DNA of 64,000 nucleotides from the NCBI RefSeq assembly GCF_902459765.1, contig NZ_CABPSP010000009.1:1-64000 (forward strand), read 5' to 3'. The stretch is from Pandoraea anapnoica (GTDB lineage Bacteria > Pseudomonadota > Gammaproteobacteria > Burkholderiales > Burkholderiaceae). This document shows, in pieces, positions 33,283 to 42,261 of the stretch. Position 1 is the stretch's first letter. Every line of letters starts with the position of its first letter. A program made the position numbers and the translations under genes. The notes below the pieces were generated by a model that saw only the letters and a program-made list of their open reading frames with translations, was not told where the DNA came from and did no database searches.

Positions 33283-34209
33283 TTACGCCTTGCCCGACAA
33301 CACGCGCAGACGGTGGATCAGGCTGGACGTGTCCCAGCGCGAACCGCCCAGTGCCTGAACGTCGCCATAGAACTGGTCGATGAGCGCCGTGACCGGCAGC
33401 GAAACGCCATTGCGCTGCGCTTCGGCCAGACACAGCCCGAGGTCCTTGCGCATCCAGTCCACCGCAAAACCGTAATCGAACTTGCCGTCGATCATCGTCT
33501 GGCCGCGATTGTCCATCTGCCAGCTGGCAGCTGCGCCCTTGTTAATGACATCGAGCACGAGCGGCATGTCCAGCCCGGCGCGCTGGCCGAAGTTGATGGC
33601 CTCCGACAGCCCCTGCACCAGTCCGGCGATACAGATCTGGTTCACCATCTTGGCCAGTTGGCCCGCGCCCGCTTCGCCGATACGCGTGACGGCACGGCCG
33701 TAGGCGCCGAGCGTGGCGGACACCCGGTCGAACGCCGGAGCGTCGCCGCCGCACATGATCGTCAGCACGCCGTTCTTTGCACCGGCTTCGCCGCCGGAGA
33801 CAGGGGCGTCGACGAAATGCAAGCCCTTCTCGCGCGCGACGGCGTACAGCTCGCGCGCCACATCTGCCGAGGCCGTGGTGTGGTCGACGAAGACGGCATC
33901 CGCCTTCATGCCCGCGAATGCGCCGTGCTCGCCGAGCACGATGCTGCGCAGGTCGTCATCGTTGCCCACGCAGGCGGCGACGATGTCGGCGTCGCGCACG
34001 GCCTCAGCAGGCGTGGCCGCTGCATTGCCGCCGTACTCCCTGGCCCATTGCTGCGCTTTGGCCGCCGTACGGTTATAGACCGTCACCGAGTGGCCGGCAC
34101 GTTGCAGATGGCCAGCCATCGGGTATCCCATCACGCCAAGGCCGAGGAAAGCGACGCGAAGGGAGGTAGCGGCGGAGGCGGCGGGAGATTGCGTTGTGGG
34201 GGAAGTCAA
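33283..34209 (-). CDS. Beta-hydroxyacid dehydrogenase (3-hydroxyisobutyrate / tartronate semialdehyde reductase family)
   Basis: Product of about 308 aa. NAD(P) loop VAFLGLGVMGYPMAGHL, substrate motif DAPVSGGEAGAKNG and the catalytic lysine helix GAGQLAKMVNQICIAG are all present, followed by YGFAVDWMRKDLGLCL. TTG 34209 is the best start, with GAGG upstream; the frame stays open further but that stretch is cysteine/proline-rich and not protein-like. The substrate is one of the small beta-hydroxyacids. Confidence 0.9.
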   Translation of the reverse strand: MTSPTTQSPAASAATSLRVAFLGLGVMGYPMAGHLQRAGHSVTVYNRTAAKAQQWAREYGGNAAATPAEAVRDADIVAACVGNDDDLRSIVLGEHGAFAGMKADAVFVDHTTASADVARELYAVAREKGLHFVDAPVSGGEAGAKNGVLTIMCGGDAPAFDRVSATLGAYGRAVTRIGEAGAGQLAKMVNQICIAGLVQGLSEAINFGQRAGLDMPLVLDVINKGAAASWQMDNRGQTMIDGKFDYGFAVDWMRKDLGLCLAEAQRNGVSLPVTALIDQFYGDVQALGGSRWDTSSLIHRLRVLSGKA

Positions 34210-34509
34210 TTCAAAGGCCTCGCAGGTTGGTTCACTATGAGAGACCGGAGGGCACGCAGTGCAGGCGTGCGCACACGACGGTCTTGTCTGAAATACAGGG
34301 GGCTTGCGAGCCGTCATTATAGAGACGGCCACCGTCCGCACGCCAGCGCCATCCCCCGTCGCACGGGGCATCGCGACGATTTCGCCCCAGTTTGGTGCTC
34401 ACCCGGACCGTCCGGACGCCATTCAATAATCGCTCGTAACAATCCGGGGGTCCGGCCTGTTTGAAAAATTGTGTTTCCGTGACTGGCGTTACCGCTCCGT
34501 TCCGATACA

Positions 34510-34992
34510 ATGCGCGGCATGGCTGATTTTGATACCTGTTGGTCAATTCGCGTTTACTACGAGGACACGGACGCCGGAGGCGTCGTCTTCTACGCCAACT
34601 ATCTGAAATTCTTCGAACGGGCCCGAACCGAGTGGCTCCGTTCGCTCGACATCGAGCAGCTTGAACTGGCCCGCAATACCGGAATGATCTTTATTGTGCG
34701 CGCCACGGCACTCGATTACCTGAGCCCTGCCCGGCTCGACGATCTCATCGTCATCAAAAGCCGCATCGAACGTATTGGCGGCGCCTCCGTCGACTTCCTT
34801 CAGGAAGCCTGGCGCGACGCCCCCGACGGCAGCAGCGAACTGTTGGCGCGCGGTAGCATCAAAATCGGCTGCGTGGCCGCAGACACGTTGCGCCCCGGCA
34901 AGATTCCCGCGCACGTGCGCCTCGCCATGCAATCGGCAGCCAGGACGGCTCAAGCCTTAGCGCATGCAGCTGCCCGATCGGCAGCCGCCTGA
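34510..34992 (+). CDS. ybgC: Tol-Pal-associated acyl-CoA thioesterase YbgC
   Basis: Product of 160 aa, hot-dog fold. VYYEDTDAGGVVFYANYLKFFERARTEW carries the catalytic Asp and the family signature. It hydrolyses short acyl-CoAs in E. coli and related bacteria and heads the tol-pal operon. ATG 34510 or 34519 may be used; neither has a strong ribosome site. Confidence 0.95.
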   Translation: MRGMADFDTCWSIRVYYEDTDAGGVVFYANYLKFFERARTEWLRSLDIEQLELARNTGMIFIVRATALDYLSPARLDDLIVIKSRIERIGGASVDFLQEAWRDAPDGSSELLARGSIKIGCVAADTLRPGKIPAHVRLAMQSAARTAQALAHAAARSAAA

Positions 34993-35030
34993 AGCCAGGA
35001 CAATAATTCCGGTCAGTCAATAACCACACC

Positions 35031-35705
35031 ATGCCCGATCAAGACCTTTCCATCATTTCGCTGGTCATGCATGCCAGCGTGCTCGCCCAGGCAGTCATGG
35101 GCCTGCTGCTGCTGCTCTCGCTGCTCTCGTGGACGCACATCTTTCGCAAGATCTTCGCGATCCGTCGCGCGCGCGCTCAGACCGAGCGCTTCGAGCGCGA
35201 CTTCTGGTCCGGCGGCGATCTTCAGGCGCTGTATCAAAGCGCACTGAACAACCGTCACCAGACCGGTGCGCTGGAACGCATCTTCGAATCGGGCATGCGC
35301 GAATACATCAAGGCGAGCGAGAAAGGTCTGAACGATCCGCACGCCATTCTGGACGGTGCGCGCCGCGCCATGCGAGCTTGCTATCAACGTGAAATGGACT
35401 CGCTCGAAGCGAATCTGCCGTTCCTCGCGTCGGTCGGTTCGGTCAGCCCGTACATTGGTCTGTTCGGCACGGTGTGGGGTATCATGAACGCTTTCCGCGG
35501 CCTCTCGAACGTGCAACAGGCAACGCTCGCCAACGTGGCGCCGGGTATCGCGGAAGCGCTGGTGGCAACTGCCATCGGTCTGTTCGCCGCTATCCCTGCC
35601 GTGGTTGCCTATAACCGCTTCGCCACCGACATCGACCGGCTGTCGATCCGCTTCGAGAGTTTCGTCGAAGAATTCTCCAACATCCTGCAACGGCAGATTC
35701 ACTAA
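35031..35705 (+). CDS. tolQ: TolQ, proton channel subunit of the Tol-Pal motor
   Basis: Product of 224 aa with three membrane helices (near residues 12-32, 125-150 and 165-185). The MotA/TolQ/ExbB signature PYIGLFGTVWGIMNAF and the pore helix APGIAEALVATAIGLFAAIPAVVAYN are intact. It forms the inner-membrane motor with TolR and energises TolA for outer-membrane constriction. Confidence 0.97.
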   Translation: MPDQDLSIISLVMHASVLAQAVMGLLLLLSLLSWTHIFRKIFAIRRARAQTERFERDFWSGGDLQALYQSALNNRHQTGALERIFESGMREYIKASEKGLNDPHAILDGARRAMRACYQREMDSLEANLPFLASVGSVSPYIGLFGTVWGIMNAFRGLSNVQQATLANVAPGIAEALVATAIGLFAAIPAVVAYNRFATDIDRLSIRFESFVEEFSNILQRQIH

Positions 35706-35726
35706 GCATTCCGGGAGCGCCGAGAC

Positions 35727-36161
35727 ATGGCAGGTTCTATGCGCAACGCTCGCCGCGGCCGTCGCGCCATGGCGGACATCAACGTCGTACCGTACATCGA
35801 CGTGATGTTGGTGCTGCTCGTCATCTTCATGGTGGCTGCCCCGCTGGTCGCGCCGTCGATCGTCAATTTGCCGAGCGTCGCGAACGCGAGCCCGCAGCAG
35901 CAGACGCCGCCGGTGGTCGTCAATATCGAAGCGGACAATCGCATGCTGGTGCGTTACAAGGATGGTGAAAACACCATCGAGCAACGCATGAGCGCGGGCG
36001 ATCTGACCGGTTTCCTGCAAGGCCGTCAGGCGGCGAATCCGGATCAGCCGGTCGTCATCGCCGCCGACAAGTCGGTGCGGTATGAAATCGTCATGAACGT
36101 GATGTCCGATCTCAAGGCTCAAGGCGTGAAGCGCGTGGGCCTGCTCGTCAAGCAGAAATGA
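35727..36161 (+). CDS. tolR: TolR, ExbD-type motor subunit
   Basis: Product of 144 aa. DINVVPYIDVMLVLLVIFMV contains the essential Asp in the single membrane helix (IDVMLVLL). The C-terminal periplasmic domain has VVIAADKSVRYEIVMNVMSDL. The stop overlaps the tolA ATG (ATGA), so translation is coupled. Confidence 0.97.
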   Translation: MAGSMRNARRGRRAMADINVVPYIDVMLVLLVIFMVAAPLVAPSIVNLPSVANASPQQQTPPVVVNIEADNRMLVRYKDGENTIEQRMSAGDLTGFLQGRQAANPDQPVVIAADKSVRYEIVMNVMSDLKAQGVKRVGLLVKQK

Positions 36162-37195
36162 GTCGCACTGTAGCTCGCTCCGACCTTCCCATCGGTCCGC
36201 GCAAGGATGAGCGCGGCACGGGACGGGCATTCCTTCTTGCGCTGTTCATGCATGCGCTGCTGTTCGCCCTGCTCTTCTATGGCATGCGCTGGCAGAACAG
36301 CTCGCCCGCCGGTTCCGAAGCGGAATTGTGGACGCCGACCGAGGTGGCCGAACCCACGCCGCCCGTCGTGACGCCGCCGCCCACACCGGCCCCGCCGGCC
36401 GTGGCCACGCCGACGCCACCGGCCGAAGACGCCGACATCGCCCTCCAGCAAAAGAAACGCAAGCAGGAACAGCAAGCCGCCGAACAGGCACGTCTGCTCG
36501 AAGCGCAGCAGGAAAAAGCGCGTCAGGAAGCGCTCAAGCAGAAGCAACTTGCCGAGCAGCAGGCGGCGGCCGAACTCGCGCGCAAGAAGGCGGCAGAAGA
36601 CGCGGCGCGTCAGCAGAAGCTGGCCGATCAGAAGAAAGCTGACGAACAGAAACGTCAGAAGGAAGAAGACGCCAAGAAGGCCGAACAACTCAAGCAGCAA
36701 CAACTGGCGGACGCTCAGAAGAAGGCCGACGCCGAGAAGAAGGCTGCGGAAGACAAGGCTGCCAAGGCCAAGGCCGCGAAGGAAGCGGCGGCGCAGAAGG
36801 CCGCAGACGCGGCACGTTCCGAGCGTCTGGCCTCGTTGCGCGGCATGGCGGGTGGCACTCCGGGCGCGACCGGCAACGGTCTGGGCTCGCAGGCTGGCGG
36901 TACCGGCTCGGGCGCCGGCGGCACGGCATCGGCGGGTTACGCCGACCGGGTGCGCGCCAAGGTCAAGCCGAATATCGCTTATGGTGGCGACACCGAGGGC
37001 AATCCCACGGCGGTCGTGACGGTACGTCTGGCACCGGATGGCAGCGTACTGTCGATGCAACTGGCCAAGTCGAGCGGCAACCCCGCGTGGGACGCCGCAG
37101 TACAGGCCGCCATCACCAAATCCGATCCGTTGCCGCGCGACACGAACGGCAAAGCCCCCCCGACAGTCAACCTGCGCTTCAGTCCAAAAAACTGA
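36158..37195 (+). CDS. tolA: TolA, envelope-spanning protein
   Basis: Product of 345 aa. The N-terminal helix (FLLALFMHALLFALLFYGM) anchors it, a proline-rich stretch follows (PPVVTPPPTPAPPAV), then a long Ala/Lys/Glu/Gln coiled coil (about residues 90-220), a Gly-rich hinge and the TonB-like C-terminal domain (YADRVRAKVKPNI, AVVTVRLAPDGSVLS, WDAAVQAAITKSDPLP). It links TolQR to Pal/TolB. Confidence 0.96.
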   Translation: MSRTVARSDLPIGPRKDERGTGRAFLLALFMHALLFALLFYGMRWQNSSPAGSEAELWTPTEVAEPTPPVVTPPPTPAPPAVATPTPPAEDADIALQQKKRKQEQQAAEQARLLEAQQEKARQEALKQKQLAEQQAAAELARKKAAEDAARQQKLADQKKADEQKRQKEEDAKKAEQLKQQQLADAQKKADAEKKAAEDKAAKAKAAKEAAAQKAADAARSERLASLRGMAGGTPGATGNGLGSQAGGTGSGAGGTASAGYADRVRAKVKPNIAYGGDTEGNPTAVVTVRLAPDGSVLSMQLAKSSGNPAWDAAVQAAITKSDPLPRDTNGKAPPTVNLRFSPKN

Positions 37196-37296
37196 GTGTG
37201 TTGTCAAACGGGAACGAAAACCGAGCGATGCGAGTCCATTTTCATTCGAATGTGGTAAAAATGGCCCTTGCAACGCGTAACTGACCAATCGAACGC

Positions 37297-38589
37297 ATGC
37301 GAATCTCCAGTCAATATGCATGGCGTGCGCTGGTGGCCACCTGGCTCACCGCGGCTTGCACGATCGCCCATGCGCAGACACCGCTGACCGTCGACATTAC
37401 GGGCGTCGGCTCCAACCGATACCCGATCGCCGTGTCGACTTTCAAGGGCACGGCGCCGACGGATATCGTCGCCGTCGTCAAGGCCGACCTGAGCAATAGC
37501 GGTCGCTTCAATCAAATCGATACGGGTGGTGCCACCGTTGGTGTGGACGATTCGGTCGATCTCGGCACGTGGCGCGCCAAAGGCGCAAACGCTTTCGTCT
37601 CCGGCACCATCACGCCGGCAGGCAACGGCAACTTCCAGGTCAGCTTCCGTCTTTACGATGCCGTGAACGGCCAGCCGCTCGGTGGTCTGGCGCTGACGTC
37701 GTCGCAAGCCAACCTGCGTCTGACCGCACACAAGATCGCCGACTATATCTACCAGAAGTTGCTGGGCGATCGCGGCGTGTTCGCCACGCGTCTGTCGTAC
37801 GTGCTGCACAACGGCCCGAACTACCAGCTTCAGATTTCCGACTCTGACGGTCAGGACGCACGCGTCGCCCTGAACAGCCGCGAGCCGATCATCTCGCCGG
37901 CCTGGTCGCCGGACGGCACCAAGGTCGCTTACGTCTCCTTCGAGAAGCGCAAGCCGGTCGTGTACATCCACGATCTGCCGAGTGGCCGCCGTGCGGTGCT
38001 GGCCAACGAGCGCGGCAACAACTCGGCGCCTTCGTGGTCGCCGGACGGCAGCAAGCTGGCCGTGGCTCTCTCGCGCGACGGCAACACGCAGATCTATCAG
38101 GTCAACGCCAACGGCGGTGGCCTCAAACGTCTGTCGCGCAGCGGCGCGATCGACACCGAACCGCAGTATTCCCCGGACGGCAAATGGATTTACTTCACGA
38201 GCGATCGTGGAGGTGGTCCGCAAATCTACAAGATGCCGGCCGGCGGCGAGAGTGAAGGCGGCGCGCAGCGCGTGACCTTCAAGGGGAGTTACAACGTCAG
38301 CCCGCGAATCAGTCCCGACGGCAAGTTGCTCGCGTTCATCGCGCGTCAGGGTGGCGGATTCAAGCTGAGCGTGCAGGATATGAGCACTGGCGATGTTACG
38401 GCTCTGACCGACACCAGCCACGACGAGTCACCGAGTTTTGCCGCGAACGGCAAGTACATTCTTTATGCAACGCAGTCCGGGGGCCGGAAGGTTCTCGCGG
38501 CAGTCTCGGTGGACGGGCAAACCCGGCAGATTCTTCAGGTTCGAGGAGGGGAAGTTCGCGAACCCTCCTGGGGCCCTTTCATGCAATAA
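37297..38589 (+). CDS. tolB: TolB, periplasmic beta-propeller
   Basis: Product of 430 aa. A signal peptide ends at AHAQ. Residues 25-160 form the alpha/beta domain, then WSPDG/YSPDG-type blades repeat ([61 protein letters not shown]). It binds Pal and the TolA C-terminus. Confidence 0.97.
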   Translation: MRISSQYAWRALVATWLTAACTIAHAQTPLTVDITGVGSNRYPIAVSTFKGTAPTDIVAVVKADLSNSGRFNQIDTGGATVGVDDSVDLGTWRAKGANAFVSGTITPAGNGNFQVSFRLYDAVNGQPLGGLALTSSQANLRLTAHKIADYIYQKLLGDRGVFATRLSYVLHNGPNYQLQISDSDGQDARVALNSREPIISPAWSPDGTKVAYVSFEKRKPVVYIHDLPSGRRAVLANERGNNSAPSWSPDGSKLAVALSRDGNTQIYQVNANGGGLKRLSRSGAIDTEPQYSPDGKWIYFTSDRGGGPQIYKMPAGGESEGGAQRVTFKGSYNVSPRISPDGKLLAFIARQGGGFKLSVQDMSTGDVTALTDTSHDESPSFAANGKYILYATQSGGRKVLAAVSVDGQTRQILQVRGGEVREPSWGPFMQ

Positions 38590-38619
38590 CATCAACAGCA
38601 ACATCAAACGGAGGCTCAT

Positions 38620-39120
38620 ATGAGTTCCCTGCTTCGTAATATCCTCGCCATCTCTTCGCTGGCCGCTCTGGCCGCTTGCTCGTCGGGCGTGAAGCTCGAC
38701 GACCAGGCTAACGCCAACAAGGGTCAGACCACGACCGACGCACGCGCCGTCGCCCCGGTCGACGCATCGGCTGACGAACTGAACAACCCGAACGGCCCGC
38801 TCGCCAAGCGCAGCGTGTACTTCGGTTTCGATTCGTACAGCGTCGATTCGCAATACACCCCGCTGCTCCAGGCTCACTCGGCCTTCCTGTCGAAGTACTC
38901 GCAACGTCACGTGCTGCTGCAAGGCAACACCGACCCGCGCGGTACGAGCGAGTACAACCTGGCCCTGGGTCAGAAGCGTGCTGAAGCCGTCCTGAAGACC
39001 ATGACGGCACTGGGCGCCAACGCCAGCCAGATGGAAGCCGTGTCGCTGGGCAAGGAAAAGGCTACGGGTACCGACGAAGCCACCTGGGCCCAAGACCGTC
39101 GCGTCGACCTGGCTTATTGA
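38620..39120 (+). CDS. pal: Pal, peptidoglycan-associated lipoprotein
   Basis: Product of 166 aa. The lipobox LAAC lies near residue 20 after a short signal; the OmpA-like domain carries YFGFDSYSVDSQYTP and LLQGNTDPRGTSEYNLALGQKRAEAV. It tethers the outer membrane to peptidoglycan. Confidence 0.97.
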   Translation: MSSLLRNILAISSLAALAACSSGVKLDDQANANKGQTTTDARAVAPVDASADELNNPNGPLAKRSVYFGFDSYSVDSQYTPLLQAHSAFLSKYSQRHVLLQGNTDPRGTSEYNLALGQKRAEAVLKTMTALGANASQMEAVSLGKEKATGTDEATWAQDRRVDLAY

Positions 39121-39130
39121 TTGAATCGTC

Positions 39131-39874
39131 ATGACGTCTCGTTTGCTTAAAAACATGATCTGCGCGGTGACGCTCGGCACTTCGGTGCTGAGCCCGCTCG
39201 CGCATGCCGGATTGTTCGACGACGACGAGGCGCGCAAAGCGATCCTCGATATCCGCAGCCGTCTGGATTCGGACAAGCAGCGGATCGAGGGGCTCACGCG
39301 CAACGTGCTGGATTTGAACAACCAGATCCAGCAGTTGCAACGTGATCTGGCCGATCAACGCGGCCAGAATGAAGATCTGAAGAACCAGCTTGCGAACCTG
39401 CAACAGAGTCAAAAGGATTTCTACAACGACCTCGATGGTCGTCTGAAGAAATTCGAACCGCAGCAGATGACCGTCGGCGGCGTGACCGGCACCGTCCAAC
39501 CGGGCGAGAAGGAAGTTTTCGACGCCGCCCTGACGAAATTCCGCAACGGTGACTACAAGGGTGCGCAAACGGATTTCCGGACCTTCACGGCGAAGTATCC
39601 CGCCAGCCCGTATCAACCCGAAGCTCAGTTCTGGCTTGGCAATGCGCAGTACGCCAACAAGGATCTGAAGGGTTCGACTGCGACGCTGCAAGGGATCGTG
39701 ACGAAGTACCCGACGAGCCCGAAGGCTGCCGAGGCCATGTTGGCAATTGCCAGCAACCAGGCGGAATCCGGGCAGACTGCGGCAGCGAAGAAAACGTTGC
39801 AGGATCTGGTGGCCAAGTACCCGGACACCGAATCGGCAGCGGAGGCCAAGAAGCGCTCGGCCAAGCTGAAGTAA
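39131..39874 (+). CDS. cpoB: CpoB (YbgF), cell-division coordinator with TPR repeats
   Basis: Product of 247 aa. A signal peptide ends at AHAGLF, followed by a coiled-coil N-terminal domain (VLDLNNQIQQLQRDLADQRG) and TPR repeats (VFDAALTKFRNGDYKGAQTD, FWLGNAQYANKDLKG). It coordinates peptidoglycan synthesis with Tol-Pal constriction. Starts 10 nt after pal. Confidence 0.96.
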   Translation: MTSRLLKNMICAVTLGTSVLSPLAHAGLFDDDEARKAILDIRSRLDSDKQRIEGLTRNVLDLNNQIQQLQRDLADQRGQNEDLKNQLANLQQSQKDFYNDLDGRLKKFEPQQMTVGGVTGTVQPGEKEVFDAALTKFRNGDYKGAQTDFRTFTAKYPASPYQPEAQFWLGNAQYANKDLKGSTATLQGIVTKYPTSPKAAEAMLAIASNQAESGQTAAAKKTLQDLVAKYPDTESAAEAKKRSAKLK

Positions 39875-39930
39875 GAAGCCCCCTGAGAGGTTGAGCGAAC
39901 CAACCTTCCTTGTGAGGTCACTCGTCAAAC

Positions 39931-39964
39931 GAACGACGCCGCCCCCTGGGCGGCGTTGTCGTTT
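39931..39964 (+). terminator. Terminator of the tol-pal operon
   Basis: ACGCCGCCC pairs with GGGCGGCGT across a 3-nt loop, and the arms extend with AACG/CGTT. T-rich sequence follows. Confidence 0.75.
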
Positions 39965-40197
39965 CCGGCGTACGCAGCATGACCTCAAGTAGAATACGGA
40001 CTTTCCAAACGTTCGAGGCGCGGCGTCTCAGGGGATGCGTGTGGACCATCAGTGTCCCGCACGTCATGGCGACCGTACCCGCGACGTGATCGCGCACAGG
40101 TTGCGCATCGCGTCTGATAACAACACTGCCAGCCGCGCCCCGTGGCTCGCGTCAACGTATCGAACGGCCAGCCCGGCCGCTATCGTCTTCTCGCCTC
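39965..40197. other. Intergenic leader of the YeeE/YedE gene
   Basis: No gene is supported between the tol-pal terminator and the permease start. No clear promoter hexamers were seen. Confidence 0.4.
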
Positions 40198-41313
40198 ATG
40201 ACCGACGTCGATCTGAACGCCCTCTCCCACACTGTCGTGTGGCTCACCTTTGGCCTGGCCTTCGTGTTTGGCGCTGTGCTCCAACGCACGCACTTCTGCA
40301 CGATGGGCGCACTCTCCGACATCGTGAACATCGGTGACTGGAATCGCATGCGTATGTGGTGGCTTGCCATCGGCGTCGCGACCATCGGCACAGGCGTGCT
40401 CGCCTCGCAGGGCATCGTCGATCCGGTCAAAGCCATTTACACGACGCCACGCTTCACCTGGCTCTCGTATCTCGTGGGCGGCTGGTTCTTCGGCTTCGGC
40501 ATGGTGCTAGCGTCAGGATGTGGCAGCAAGACGCTCGTGCGCATCGGCGGCGGCAATCTGAAATCGCTGCTCGTCTTCATGATGATCGGCGTGTCGGCAT
40601 ACATGACGCTCAAGGGCTTGTTCGCCGTCTTTCGCGTGGCCGCGCTCGATAGCGTACAGACGACGTTTGCGACGTCACAGGATCTGCCCACGCTGCTTGG
40701 CGGCGTGTTCGGCGGCGACGTGCACCGCGCACAACTCGTGCTTGGTCTGGTGATCGGCGGTGCATTCGTGATCGCCGCCGTTGTCCGGCGCGAATTCTGG
40801 ACGTTCGACAATCTGCTCGGCGGGCTCGTGGTGGGCGCGATTATCGTGGCGCTCTGGTACGTCTCGGGCAAGATCGGTTACGTCGCCGAGAATCCGAATA
40901 CGCTCGAAGAGAGTTTCGTCGCGACAAACTCCGGCAAGATGGAAGCGCTGTCGTTCGTCTCGCCGCTGGCTTACACGCTGTATTGGCTGATGATGTGGAG
41001 CGACACGAGCAACGTCATCACGCTGGGGATTTCGAGCGTGTTGGGCGTGATCGCCGGTTCGTTCGTGTACGCCCTCATATCGCGCAACTTCCGCTGGGAA
41101 GGTTTCCACGGGACGGAAGATACGGCCAACCATATGGTCGGTGGCGCGTTGATGGGATTTGGTGGCGTTACGGCGCTGGGTTGCACGGTCGGACAGGGAC
41201 TGTCGGGTGTGTCGACACTGGCGGTCGGCTCGTTCGTCGCCATCGCGGCGATTCTGGTGGGCGGCTTCTGTGCGTTCAAGTATCAGATGTGGCGCATTGA
41301 GCGCAGTGTTTGA
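40198..41313 (+). CDS. YeeE/YedE family permease (thiosulfate/sulfur transport)
   Basis: Product of 371 aa with about nine to ten hydrophobic segments. Both cysteine motifs of the family are present: VLASGCGSKTLVRIGGGNLKSL and GGVTALGCTVGQGLSGVSTLA, plus the N-terminal QRTHFCTMGALSD. In characterised homologues these Cys residues relay thiosulfate across the membrane. Stand-alone gene before the tRNA. Confidence 0.92.
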   Translation: MTDVDLNALSHTVVWLTFGLAFVFGAVLQRTHFCTMGALSDIVNIGDWNRMRMWWLAIGVATIGTGVLASQGIVDPVKAIYTTPRFTWLSYLVGGWFFGFGMVLASGCGSKTLVRIGGGNLKSLLVFMMIGVSAYMTLKGLFAVFRVAALDSVQTTFATSQDLPTLLGGVFGGDVHRAQLVLGLVIGGAFVIAAVVRREFWTFDNLLGGLVVGAIIVALWYVSGKIGYVAENPNTLEESFVATNSGKMEALSFVSPLAYTLYWLMMWSDTSNVITLGISSVLGVIAGSFVYALISRNFRWEGFHGTEDTANHMVGGALMGFGGVTALGCTVGQGLSGVSTLAVGSFVAIAAILVGGFCAFKYQMWRIERSV

Positions 41314-41376
41314 GCGTAATTCGCGCGCAACTACGAGAAACAGCCCCGAAATGGACACATCCGCGTCACAGAAGTC

Positions 41377-41406
41377 TTGACACTATAACGACCTCGACGC
41401 TATAAT
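41377..41406 (+). promoter_or_regulatory. Consensus sigma-70 promoter of tRNA-Lys
   Basis: TTGACA (41377-41382) and TATAAT (41401-41406) are perfect hexamers 18 bp apart, 13 bp before the tRNA 5' end. Confidence 0.9.
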
Positions 41407-41419
41407 CTTTTTCTTCGTT

Positions 41420-41495
41420 GGGTCGTTAGCTCAGCTGGTAGAGCAGCGGACTTTTAATCCGTTGGTCGCAGGTTCGAATCCCGCACGGCCTACCA
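41420..41495 (+). tRNA. tRNA-Lys (anticodon UUU)
   Basis: A 76-nt cloverleaf beginning GGGTCGTTAGCTCAG with loop CTTTTAA (anticodon TTT), T-loop TTCGAAT and encoded CCA. The 3' half is irregular: G1 faces T72, T4 faces G69 and the T-stem has an A-C mismatch (GCAGG with CCCGC). The phage block begins right after it, so it is the likely attachment site, with the 3' end perhaps rewritten by integration. Confidence 0.92.
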
Positions 41496-41506
41496 AACGA
41501 ATTCAA

Positions 41507-41536
41507 GGGGTTGCGAGAAATCGCAGCCCCTTTTTG
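41507..41536 (+). terminator. Terminator after tRNA-Lys
   Basis: GGGGTTGCG and CGCAGCCCC form a 9-bp stem (one G-T) with a 6-nt loop and a T5 tract. Confidence 0.85.
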
Positions 41537-41579
41537 TTTTGCGGTGTGTGGACTTTTCTGCCTTCGCCGCCACAGCGGG

Positions 41580-42206
41580 TTACTTGGGCGAAGCGCCCGC
41601 GACCATCGTCAAGGCATCAGGCAGCACCACGAACGACCGCGCCTCATCCATCGATCGAGAGCCGAGCCAGTCGTCATAATCGGCCGGCTTGATGATCACC
41701 ACCGATCGCTTTTCGCTCCCCGGCTTATGGAAGCGCTTCATCAGCGGGTGATGGTCCGCGTTCAGCGTGAGCATCGTGAAAGAGAAACACGGGCCGCCCT
41801 CGCCGTCCCATTCCCGCCAGAGCCCCGCTATCGCGAACGGCTCACCATCGGCCATACCGATGGCCCAGCGCACAGCCTTCCCCGTCTCGTAATCCGGTTC
41901 GTAGAACACCTGCGTCGGAATCAGACAAAGCTGCTGCTTCTTCCATGCGCCGCTGAAACTACGCTTCTCGCCCACCGTTTCCGCACGCGCGTTCATCGTG
42001 TCGAACACCTTCACGCCTGGCGGGATTTTCTCGCGCGGCACCATCCCGAACGAAGCTACGTCTGAGCGCCGCCCGTCGCCGTCACGGCGAATGATCGGGG
42101 CGAAATAATCCTTGTAGACCTCCTCCCGCCACTCAGCCGACGGTGCGGCGACGCCGTACTTGTCATTGAACAACTGCCGGTCAGGTATCCGGTAGTTCGT
42201 GCACAT
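41580..42206 (-). CDS. SOS response-associated peptidase (SRAP / YedK-HMCES family)
   Basis: Product of 208 aa. Cys2 right after the initiator Met (MCTNYR), NARAETV, FYEPDY and NADHHPLMKRFH carry the residues used to make a protein-DNA crosslink at abasic sites. AGGAG lies before ATG 42206. It can be host or phage; here it lies between the tRNA and a foreign-looking gene, so phage cargo is likely. Confidence 0.92.
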   Translation of the reverse strand: MCTNYRIPDRQLFNDKYGVAAPSAEWREEVYKDYFAPIIRRDGDGRRSDVASFGMVPREKIPPGVKVFDTMNARAETVGEKRSFSGAWKKQQLCLIPTQVFYEPDYETGKAVRWAIGMADGEPFAIAGLWREWDGEGGPCFSFTMLTLNADHHPLMKRFHKPGSEKRSVVIIKPADYDDWLGSRSMDEARSFVVLPDALTMVAGASPK

Positions 42207-42261
42207 GACGTCTCCTATGTTAATCGCTACGGGGCTATCATTCTGATTCCGAATTGACTAC

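Noticed and set aside
35013-36230. 405-aa open frame antisense to tolQ-tolR
   Set aside because: It mirrors the codon bias of the tol genes, is His/Arg-rich, has no ribosome site, and tolQ/tolR are certain.
36119-37321. 400-aa open frame antisense to tolA
   Set aside because: Long only because of the repetitive Ala/Lys codons of TolA; low complexity and no conserved domain.
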